The position numbers and the translations under genes were made by a program. Shown one piece after another: positions 12,526 through 24,500 of a stretch of DNA of 64,000 bases. The notes beneath the pieces were generated by a model. The model did not search any database, had not been told where the DNA came from, and saw only the letters and a list, made by a program, of their open reading frames with translations. The DNA is from Lycocorax pyrrhopterus obiensis. Its lineage: Eukaryota; Chordata; Aves; Passeriformes; Paradisaeidae. Location of the stretch: positions 106,326,547 through 106,390,546 of the forward strand of contig JACSVZ010000002.1 of NCBI GenBank assembly GCA_014706295.1, read 5' to 3'. Position 1 is the stretch's first letter. Each line of letters starts with the position of its first letter.

Positions 12526-15500
12526 GTAACTTCTCTCATAACTTTAGTTTGACGTAGCTGTGTGTTTATGTAGTTATAACAGGGTTTGCAAATAAGTTAT
12601 GGAGGCTTAAATAAGCATTTGAACCCTTTCTGAACAGGGTGATGCTGTTTGGTTTTGCACCAATGAACATGACTATGTGCTTTGCTTTCTCACTTGGCAA
12701 AAAACTTGCTAGCTGTTACATATGGTAAAGTTCAAATTAATGAGCTCTTCTCTGGTGATGATGGTGTAAACCATTTTAAGAAAAAAATGCCAGCCAAAAC
12801 TGCCTAAACGCTAGTATCTAAAACCTTGTGATCCTCTGGTGGGATATTTCTCTGAAGCTGAGTAAAGCTGAGGACCTTTCCCATGTCTCCAGGATGTTCC
12901 TCCTTCCCTGAGCTCTGCTGGCTTTTTTCTTCCATCTTTTGTAGTGTGGTCAGTACGTAAGAGTAGGGAGGTACATAAAAGTAACAATTTATGTATTTCT
13001 TTAACCATTTTATTCTGATTATGCATTGTCTCTAAATGTCTCTGAACTAGTTGTTGACTATTAAACTGGTAGACAAAGAGCTTTGTTGAGCAGTGTTTAA
13101 AGTACATGGACTGTGTGAATGATGCCTGTGTTGTTACTGCAGGAGGATGTATCTCGGTTTGTATCTGACCCCAGCTTCAATGTCTGTTTTGTCATTGGTT
13201 TGTCTGACAACTGTTCTCTGCCCATGTGTAATTATTTTTTATTTTTATTTTTTCAAAGAATTCTGGCACACAGTTAGTAAAGAAAATAGCAGCTGCTCCT
13301 GTGAAAACGTTATCTCAAACAACAAATGCCGTGGTTTCTACTGTTCAGACACCTGCTGTAATACAGGTACTTTGTAAGCTTTTATAGTATGGTGGAATAA
13401 GTGACAGAAAGAACTGGAGAAAATATGGATGCATTCTTGTTATTTCTAACTGTAATCTGGTTTTCAGTAAGCTTGGTAACCTTTGTCTTCACAATAAATT
13501 ATTTCCCAAATCTGTTTTTTAAATGCATAATTTAATTAGGCTTCTGTCAGTGTGTGTCAGATAAGATTATCTTACTACAGTAGAAAGCACATGAACAATG
13601 AATAAAATAAATAGTTCAGAGGGCCATTTCCAGTGCTTTTGTATGCTGTGACAGAGCTCCTTCAATCTCTTGCTAAATCTTTTCTGGGAGATGTGCTCCT
13701 GTTGGGGTTCCCTGCTTCCGTAGCAGGAAAAAAGGTATACCTGAGATGATGTTGAGGGGGAAATGAGCTGTCTGCACCAGTCCAGCTGTTTTTCATGTGT
13801 ATGATTTTTTTTTCCCTCGTTATAAACTGAAGGAAGGTCATAGCTGAAGACCTGTTCTCTAATTGAGCATGGCAGGATGGGTTCCACAGGTACAACTGTA
13901 AATAGGCAGTGGTTGAAAATGCCTCATTATTTTTAGATAGTATTTTTGTCTTATTTCCTAGGTCTTACTTGCTTTTTCTAGAGAAAAATGTTGTAGCCCT
14001 CTTCTGAAGAGGCTTTTATCACCTGTAGAGTATGAGACTTTTCCTACATACGGTTCATAGTCTGTTTTTGGGGACCAGACTTCTAGATAAGCATGTGGGA
14101 TAAAAATGAAAGTACATTTTTCTCCAGGTAATACGTTCTGTTCTCCTAATGTGGATGAGAAATCATGAAGTCTGGCTTGTACCTATATTTTGTGATAGGA
14201 GTTTGAAGGAGACTGAACTGTAGCAGCTGACAAAACACTCAGTAAATGAGCAGGATCAATCATTCAAAAAAACATGCTGGATGTATGTTCTCGACCCTGG
14301 GGGTGTTTGAAGGATTAGGGGATGTGTTTGCTGACAGTGGTAACAGTCTGACTTACAAGTTCATCCTCCTGCTGTTCTTCTGTATCAGCAACTGAACACT
14401 ACTCACACTCTGTTCTCTTTTTTGACTTCCCTCTCACTACAGATGCATAATGTTGGGGCTAAAGTGGAAAACCCAGAGGCCTCTCTTAATACATTTTCTA
14501 TTTTGTTTAGAATGGAGACAGTGTATGCTTTGTGTCTAAAAACAGTAATGGATATTCCTTACTTTTATTTTGGAATACCAGCTTGCAAATGCTGTGTTTG
14601 TGATCTCTGCATAGAGGTCTTTAGGATATAAAAACAATACTCATCCACTATACGACTCTTGCACTGGGAAAAAGAGATGAAGGTCATCTATCATCTGATA
14701 GATGAAGCCGCATGCATCCTCATACTCTCGTGTGGATAAACATTGAGATTCATCATTCTATTAACTTCTCTTTTTTAAGACTTACATCTGCCTTTGGCTT
14801 GGTTCTTCTGTACTTTTAGTTCAGTTTTGATGTAGTCTGTTGAACTTGTGTTCTTCTGAGATATTTAAAGACATAGAGTATTTTTTGTAAGCTGGTTTTT
14901 TTTTCCTCCCACTGTGGAAATTGGAACACTTGTAATGAGCTGTAGGGCTGGATTTAAACAGCAGGAGTGATGGCTCTAGGAAAAATTAACAGTGCTGTTT
15001 TGTTGGGAGTGGTTTGGAGTGTTTGTTTCCTTGAAGCCCTCCTGTTTTGCAGAGGATTGCAAAGCCCTCTGCACAAGCTCCTTGTACAATGAAGAGTAAA
15101 TAGATGCAGTGTGGATACATGTTGCTGTGCCATGGCCACTTTGCACCTTACCCTGGGGTGGGCAAGAGAAGAGTGCTGAAAAGGGAGTCAGTGCATAAAG
15201 TTGATGGAACCGTCTGGGGAAAGGAAGGCCGAGCCCTTGGGTCTGATTTCCTTGGCAGCAATTCATTCATCAGTCTTAAAAGAACTTGCTGATCTTAGTG
15301 TGCACAGTTTTCTGAGGTCACAGGAGAGGAGTGTTGGTGTGGAAGTATGCTGTCATCACAGAAAGTGGTGCATAGTGGAGAGGAAATGATCCTTGGCTTG
15401 GTTGTGTGTCTCCTATCTTGCGTGACATACAACTTGGAACACTATCTGCAAAACTCTCTGGGTACTGACTGCAGGATTATTATCCTCATCAACAAAAATA

Positions 15501-18500
15501 TTTCCCTTTTTTGACATTCCTGAATGTTTAAGCTCTGAGGTTAGACAAAATTACCTGCACATTCTTATTTTTTACCTGTTTTCCAGATGGGGTAACGAAG
15601 CTGCGAAGTGCCTAATTAGCATCATGCTGGGGCACTTTCATTTAGATGCAGAGCACTTCTTCTCTTGAAATGACTTCAAAATATGCAGGATTAATGCCAT
15701 TTTTTTGTGGCGACTGTTTCTCTGTTGCTCAAAGTGAGAATGAGAATTGTCAGTAGTGAAAAAGGTTGATGGCAGATGACAGAAGTTAATTCCCATATAT
15801 TCATTTTCCTGGGAAAAGGGTCCAGCAGGCTTCCTGTTGTTTCCTCCCTCAGCTGATAAAATGCAGTTCTGGTCTTGATGTGTAAGCATGCTGGAAATAG
15901 CAAGAGATCAGCTCCTGTTTTCGACTTTTAAAAGCCCAGGGCATTGCAACTTGGCAGATCTGCACTATGTCCCCTTCCGTCTTCCTCCTGCCCATCTGTT
16001 TGTGGGATTCTTGTGCCCAGTTTGCCTCCCTGTGGTCTTAGAGCTGTTGAGCCTCATCCTTGGAAGAGGCAGTGGTGGTGGCAAAGATCCTGCAGAGAGC
16101 TATTAAAGTGTTACCAACAGTGGGAGCCTAAGCTAGAAGGCTTTTTGGTAGCTGCCTGCTGCTTTCATGTCAAGCTGGCAGCAACTTGGGATGGGGAAGG
16201 AAAAGAAATTTCACCAAGGAAAAAAAATTGTAAATATATGACAAAAGTGTTACAGTTTTGCTTTAGCTTTAAGTGTTTGTTCGTTAATTTTCCCTATCCT
16301 GAAAGACTTAAAAGTCCTTTGATATGCTACATGATGTCTGTCCCACTTGTGATTAGTGTTTGTTCTATCCATGGTAGGGCAAGTTAAGACTCTGGTCTTA
16401 CTGTCTTATGACTAATGCAATTAGCAGGTATTAAGTGTGCCTGTTGGACTAAACTGGGGTGCTTAAATGTGTTAAGAGTTGGTGAAAGCCATTACATTGT
16501 GCAGATCTGAACCTAGAATTTGGGATACAAAACCAGACTTTCCCTTCCTCTTCAGAGGCTTAGAGGAAAGATGACACCGAACTCTAGGTTTCGAATGTTA
16601 ACCTGGAACTCTTGCTCTTCTGTAACCTGTGGGTTCCCTCTGGCTTTTCAGTTTTTAAGCTGAGAAATCAAAAGTAGTGGTTTTTTTGTATAGGCAGAGT
16701 CCTTTACTCGTATTGTATTCTGTTGTATCAAATGAGCTGTGTTGGTTTTTTGTGTACGGTTTGTTTGTTTGTTCTCTTTAAAATCTGAAGTAGAAATACT
16801 TCAGTTTAGTAGGTTTTAGATTTAGCCAGGTTTGCAAAGAAGGGAGGTATTTTTTCCTAAACCTTAATTACTCTCCTGTTGCTGGAGCTTATAATGAGAT
16901 TTTAAGAAGAGGTCTCAAAATAACTGAATTTTTTGAGGGTTTCTGTCAGGGCAGAGGAGAAAGGGATCCAAATTGCTGCCCACAAGGAAAAGGCAGGAAG
17001 AACTTGTTAGGTCCATTTGCTGAGCTGGCTGCTTCTGCTGGCACATGTATCCTTCCAAAGTGGACATGGTATCTTTTGCCTACTCTGTGTGTGATAGGAA
17101 AAGCAAGGGATGTTGCAATTGAGAGAGGAGCTTCAGGGCAAACCTGGAAGATAAATAATCACTGATGGTTCTGTTTGTCTTCAGAATAGTATCACCTGGC
17201 TTAACATTGTCCATTAGTCTTGGACTGTAGGAGCCTGGCAAAGTTAATAAATTGGTTTCTTCAAGACAATTTTACCTTTCTCTCTTCCTTCAAAGTTGCA
17301 GGCAGTGCTTTGGTCTGGATGTGCCTTTGTAATTTCTTCCCCCCCACCCTTGATTTATAAATAGAATTATGGCTGTGAGGGTACTGTCACTTACTGCATT
17401 AAATAGAGCCTCTCAAAGTAAATTAATCTAAGCTCTAAAAACACAGAGAAAAGTAGTTTCTTTATGTTTTAAATGGTACTGTGGAGGGAGGTTGCTACCT
17501 TATGTGCTAGCAGAATCCAGTATGTTTGTCACGTTGTTCTTTGGTTAAAAAGTGTTAATTTTTCTCTTCAGCCAGCAGCTGCAACAGCTAGTGTTACTGC
17601 AGTTACTGCTGTAAAGCCTTTGAGTACTGGAACACCTGTAAAACTTCCAGTTACAGGACCACCTGCACAAGCTATCTCCCAAAAGGCAGTCTCTGTGAAA
17701 GCAGAGGGCACAACAGTAGCACAGACCAGCGCGTCTACAGTAAGGAAAAAAAAGTTTTTAATTAAAAATTAACATTCTGTATGTTCATCAGAGGTTGAAG
17801 AGACAGTGCAACATCTAACAGTCTTCTCTTTATTTCCACACTAGGAGATGCTAGAGAATGTGAAGAAATGCAAGAATTTTCTTGCTTTGCTAATAAAATT
17901 GGCGTCTAGTGGACCTCAAGCACCTGAAATGGGGCAGAATGTGAAGAATCTGGTGCAAAATCTATTGGTGAGACTTCTTTTTCAAAACAAAGTCTGCATC
18001 ATTTGTGTGTAGATTTTTGACATTTACTTTATCATAGTTTTGTTCCTTGTCTTTTTTTTTTTTAACAGCTCAAGTGTTGGATTTGTGGCTGAGTACATCT
18101 GACCCTCGTTAAATCTTACATTATAAATCGTATTTTAACTGAATCCCATGCTGTGTTGTTTCCCCCCTCACATTTCTGTTTCATTTTATGCACACAGGTA
18201 ACTGATAGCAGCAGGAGCTGGTAGTGTTACCACAGCTTCTGGGTCTTTTTTTTTTCTCATGTTAGTGTAGTTTTGAGTCCTCAGTAGCGAGAATTTGATG
18301 TGGAGGTTGCAGTACAGTGCTAAGTCCGTGCTACTGTTTTACTCCAAGGCAGAACTGAGCAGTGGAGCAAGCATGACATTATCAATAGCTTTAAACAGTA
18401 AGATGGGGAAAACAATGTGGTGGCTGCCAGCCTCTCTCTCTTTGCAGGTGGCTTCCGTATGGTGCTTCGTGCTGTATCCCAGCACAGCTGGGTTTTCCTG

Positions 18501-21500
18501 GTAACGATTTCTCCTGCCACTTCTTGTCATGGCATTTGACCGCTGCTGCTGTGTTGTTGTTCCACCATAGCAGAAGGCTGTGTGCTGGTGGAGGGGGGTG
18601 GCTTTGCTCGTGGTACCAAAGGACTTTTCAGTCTAGGAAGGTGTGATGTAGACAGGTGTAATTTCAGAGAGCAGATTGTTTGAGGATGCAGCCTTGCAAA
18701 AATTTGATTCCTTGGCCTCTGTCCCTGCTGGACTATACACCTTCCTTCTGTGGGAAAAATAGAGTTGTTCTTTCTTGTGCTTACAGTACTTTTTTTTTTT
18801 AAGAGCAATTGTTAAGAGACATTAATACAGTGTTAACTGCACACTTGTTTGCTTTTTGTGGTAGTTTAAAAATCTGCCATTTGCTATATGTATGACATAA
18901 ATGCAAAAGAAAGTGATATGTTGTGTGTATGAGAGAAATGAGTAAATTGCATCTGGGCAGTAAAATGATCCTTAAGGCAGCGTTTCATGAAGTGGGTGTC
19001 AAGCACCCTGTATGCGCTGTGCCTTGGTGTGCCAAACCACTTGCATCTGTATCAGTGGGACCTCGGTGACCCATATCTGCATCTCAGTGAGATCTAACAG
19101 GCAACAGATCAAATGGCTGAATGGGAGAGCTGCTGTAAGCTCTGTTTGTCTGCAAATACACAGTCTTTAAAATCCCTGTTCTGGTTATGTAGCAACTTGG
19201 AACAGTTGCTCCAGAGGCGAATGTGGGTGAGGGGAGTAATTTCTCAGCAGAAGCAGAGATTGGTGCTGCTCTTTGTGTGTCTGTATGCTCTTGGAGGAGG
19301 TCATGTTTTTGATGACTCTGGGAGGGTGAGGAAGGGCAGCAGAGTCTGGGGCTTAGCCCTGTTGTACAAGTGAGGGGTCTCAGAAGTTTGCTGCAGCTGT
19401 CTAACCCTCCCAAGCCCTTGAGTCAGGTGTTTGTGTTGTGACAGGGTGGACAGCCTCTGCAATTCAGAGGACTGTTACTGTGGGGGTATGCAGAAACTTT
19501 TTTGATTGCTTTTGAAAGACTGTGTTAAGTATTCTGTTTTATTATGCTGTGTATGCATTAGTCTAGAATTGTCTTACAAAAACTGCTGAGTTATCATTTG
19601 TCTTCGATGCCTCTAAGTTTATTTGTATGCAGATAAACTACCTTTACTGAAAGAAGTACTAGTAGTTGATTTAAAATACATCTTCGTAACAATGAGATAC
19701 TCAAAAGGATCAGTACTGCTTATAAACTTTTTTCTCTCAGTTCACTTCGGTGACTGGATGTGAACACCTGTCCCTAAATGTGTTGACTGCCTGTAGCTGA
19801 AGAAAGCATAAACAACTTGAGTAATCCTGTATGAAAATTACAGCATTATTCTATCCTAACTCCCTTTTTTTTCTTTTCTAAATAAAGCAGGAGAAAAGCA
19901 TTTGAGTACTGAAATTGAAGAATGTCATGATAATACAAACTTCCATGACTTTTTGATACATCTAGGAAAAAAAGTGTGGTAGATTCAGTTATAACTTACT
20001 GTTGTAATTATATTTTTCTCTTAGGAAGCAAAAATTGAACCAGAAGAATTTACAGAGAAGCTGTACATAGAGCTTAAGTCATCTCCACAACCATATTTAG
20101 TTCCTTTTCTCAAGGTAAGTGTCTGATTATGGATACTTGGTATTTAAAGAGGGAAGGGAGGAGGACCAGAAAAGAAGAGAAAAGAGTTGGGGCATTCAGA
20201 TAGGCGTTTGTTCAGGTCAGTTGAAGAATGGTGCTTAACATACCTCTGTGTGACTGTTGTGCTTGGAAAGACAATTTTTAAGGGGAAGGAGAATTCTTGA
20301 GGAGTAATTTATGCTGTATTCCTAATACTGTAGAGTGATTGCCCTCTAGGTGTTAGTGGAGACCAGTGTTTTGGAAGCTGTGCATCTGTCTACAGTAGAG
20401 CAGCTATTTTAAGATGACCTCTTAACTTTTTCATCAAAATTGTAGCTATTCTAACATAGAAGCTACAACAGTGGCAGTGCACAGCTTACGCTATGTTAAA
20501 GGTCAAAGAATCTGCATAAAGCTATTCATCTTCTGCTGGTTTATGTTTAGCTGGAGGCAGGAAAAATCCCTACCCCTTTCTCCAGAAAGAGTGTGACAAG
20601 ACTACTGCAGCTTCAGAAAAGAATCCCAGGAACTCTGTTTGCGTTCAAGCAAATAATCATATAAAGGAAAAAATGCTTCCTTGAGACTTTTAATCATATG
20701 GTATAATGGTATTAACAAAATAAAAATTAACTGTACAGAAAGCATTAAATCCCAGTGAAAACATAGAAAACTACATTAAATCTACTAAATTGCAATGTAC
20801 ACCATACTCTTAGGCTTGTTAGATCTGTGCATTCGTTATAGGCATGATGGAGAATGAAGAAAGAATAGTTAAGTGGTAAAGCTGGGACAGAGTTTTTCTG
20901 GATTTTGCTCTTTTCCTTGGTATTTGACAGGCCATATAACAATGCATGTGATAATGTTGATATTGCTCTAGATGGCTGGTGTTAATCTGCTCAAATGTGG
21001 GATAAAAATTTTTATTACAGTGGCAACTTTTATATGCTTTGCTAGCAAGTTTGCCATGAGTCTGAAAGACTACAGTCATCTCTGCAGGACCTTAAGCTGA
21101 GATGGGAGATTCAGATTTGATATTAGAAAAAAAAATTCCACTGTTAGGGTGGTGAGGCATTGGAATAGGTTGCCCAGGGAGGTGGTGCTGTCACCATCCC
21201 TGGAGGCGTTTAAGGGGGTCTGGTGCTGGGTGATGAGGTTTAGTGTTTTAGGGGTTAGAGTGGTAGTGCTGGGCTGATTATTGGACTTGATGGTCTTAAA
21301 GGTATAAGGTCTCTTCCAACCTTGATGATTCTATGATACATACAATTTTCCAATTGGTCATTTATTACCTGTTTAATTTCCTGGAGGCTTCTTAAATGCC
21401 CATGCAAAAGCCAGAGAAATAAACAGCTCTGAGAAGGGGTTTTCTGCATTCAGTGTGGCTCTGGCTGCAGAAGGACCAGGCTGTGAGTACAGGGTCAGTG

Positions 21501-24500
21501 TGACTGGCACTCAGAAGTGCTCAGCTGTTATAAGAAGCCATCCAACAATGTGAAGAGCTGCTACACTTGATGCAGAGAACTCAAGGCAGTTCTGCAGGGG
21601 TTAGGTTGGGTTCATCAGCGTGGGTCAGACCCTCACCTGTTGCAGCAGAGCCCTTGCATGTTTCTTCTGCAGCATACTGCCAGGTACTGGTATCATCCAG
21701 GCTTCTCTGTTTTGGGCAGCGTCCATACCACATAACCCTTGGCATGGTGTTCTCTTCCTGTTGCATGCTATATTAACAAAGATACACTGTGACTTCAGAA
21801 GCGTTGTTCAGACATGGCCAAAGTTAGCTGACTTTGCAGTGTTGCCAATCCTTTAAAGCATCTCGCACCCAGATTGCCTTTTCGTGAAACACTGTAAGGA
21901 TGTGTGGTTGATACACACAATTAGGTTGATCTGTAACTCTGAGCAGCTGTGACAGGACTGAGTGCCAAATGGAGGATGACTTCAGGAGCACTTCTCTAAG
22001 GTGCTGAGTGGATCGGTGCTGGCCTTGTTTGTGGGGGAAATGTTTGCAGCTTGAGTCTGGAGAGAAATGTGATACGGCTTTTTGCCAATCCACTTTTAGC
22101 TAGTGAAGTGGAATTTTAGGGAGGACTCTCTGGAGTCGTCTCTTATCTTTGAGCTGCAGGTTTTTGATGAAGTTGTGCATGTGTTTTTGTTTTGTCTGTG
22201 CCAAGAGGTGGAAAAGTACAGTGGCTTTGGCTGTGAAGCCTGCTTGATTTTCAAGTCTGCTGGATGCTTTTGGTACATAAATTGCATCAGGAGCTAAGCA
22301 GCCTTTTAAAAGAAAAAGAAGTGAATGTTAAAAAACAGATGGGCTGCAAAAGGTCTGGTTGTGCAAACAATATGATTATGTGGTACACTAGCATGTGAGA
22401 CATGCTCCTTCTGCATGAAGTCCAAAGCAGCAGCACTGTGTTAGGAGCTCTTACAAATTTTAGCAACTGTTAAGGGGGGAGGAAAAAATAAAAGGATTTT
22501 CAAGAATATACAGGTAGCTGCAGAACTGACTTCCCCTGGTTCAGAGCCATAGCAGATTTTACACAGTCAAGGAGAAAATTCTGTAGAGAGCTTGAAGATT
22601 ATTCTGTCCATTAACCTTCTCAAACACAGCTGTAGTAAAAATGAGATGTTGCCAGATTCCTTTACTTTTGTTCTCCTGTTGCCGAGAAGTAGCTGGCTGA
22701 AGTTGTGTTGCTGCAGCTCTACAGACATTATTAAAGTGGTATCCCCCCCTAGTGTAGAAACAGCTGTATTGGTATAAAAGTGTTCGTGTCTTCAGAGCTT
22801 TTTTCTGACTTTATTGGATAATTCGTAGTTCCCTGTCAGATGGGCTCCATGAAATAAACACAGCTGTTCCAATATAGCAGGAGTTTTTGGCAAAACAAAA
22901 TTCTTTGAGGTAATAAAGCAGTTAAAATCATCTTACTCAGAAACATAAATTCCAAATTGAAAAATCCAAACAGAAAAACAAAGTTATATGTGAGTTTCCC
23001 CATAGATGGGATTTGCTATGTGTAGTGTAGCTGTGTTGATGGTTGACCTTTGCTCAGCTGGTGTTGGTGTTTCTTGTCATCTTCACTGAAGAGGATTGTC
23101 ATCAATTTAAGGGTGCCTGAAATTTAGCAAAACTTGTTTGCCATTTATTGTATCATGAAAAATTTAATTGGAAAACGAGGAAGAGGATTCAGTTACAAAT
23201 GTATTATTATTGTGGAAAACTCTGCTGATACTACATCCAGTGTTTTTTCATTTTTCTTTTAGAAAAGCGTGCTTGCCTTACGGCAACTAATGCCTAATCC
23301 TCAGAGCTTTATCCAGCAGTGTATGGAGCAGCCAGCTCCAGCCCAAGAAGTGATTTCAACTTGTACCTCCGCAGTACCAGCTCCTTCGACAGGAGTGGCA
23401 ACCTCGGCTGTAGCAACAACTGCTCTTCCAGTTGTAAAACCCGTGCCTGACTCTGTAGCAGTCACAGCCCCTCTGGTTATCACCCCAGCCCTTGCCACCA
23501 CGTCGACAGCAGCTTCTGTGACACCCGTGAAGGCTGTTCCTTCCTCTGCAGCGGTGACAGCGTCTCTTGGGCCCGCAGCTTCCGTCCTCACCACAACCAT
23601 GGCATCGTCCGGGCTGACCGCTGTCCAACCCGGCAAGCCAGTCTTCGCCTCTGCAGTGCCAACACCCTCTCTCCAGTCTGCAAAGCCAGTCTTGGTCTCT
23701 ACTGTGGCATCTTCAGCAACAACCCCTCTCCAGCCTCTGAAACCAGTCATTGGAGCGCCAATCGGTATTAAAATCTCGCAGCCCAACTCCATTGTTGCGC
23801 AGTCAGTGGGTGCTCAGCAGGTGGTTAAAGTGAAACAGCTGGTAAGATGGATTCTCTGCTTCTCTGTGACTAACCAGGCTTCTTTACTTTGACTCTTGCC
23901 GTTTAGTAAAGAGGATACCAATTTAGACCTCTGTGCTTTTGTTTGTTTGTTTGTTTGCTTGTTTTTTCTTTTAGTACATGAAGCTAGTTTGTCTAGAGTT
24001 CATCAGTTATGTTTGTCATAGCTTAGAAATACTGAGCTGTTGCTGGAAAGGTGAATCTAACGCCAAGCTGTCACCTTGGTCTCTTGCAAGATACGTCAAC
24101 CACCATTTCACCAGACTGAACATCCATCTTGAGACACAAGGGGATATGAGGTCTAACCCCCACTATGCACACAGCCAGGCTAGGTTGGCACCTGGAAGAA
24201 AAGGTAGGAAATGCTGGTGTCAGAAACAGAAACTGCTGATGGGATATTTACATTAATTGCTCTTCAGTGCCGTGGTAGGGCTGTGCCTCAGCCAGCCACC
24301 AGGGATGCCAGTCTTTCTCCCCTGGTAGTTCCTGCCCTGGATACTTTACAGGTGGCTCGATGATGTTCAGTGATATGTTACCTGAAATGTACGAACTACC
24401 TCAAGGAGCTTTCTGAGCAGAGTTCTGACCTCTGCATTTACTCTAAGACATGTTAATTACAAAGTCGTCCAAAAGTGAGTTTTTTCTATCAGGCCTCATT

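Noticed and set aside
23301..23792. 163-codon open frame on the - strand
   Set aside because: Exact shadow of TAF4B exon F; its Ala/Val/Thr/Gly content reflects the complement of the coding strand.
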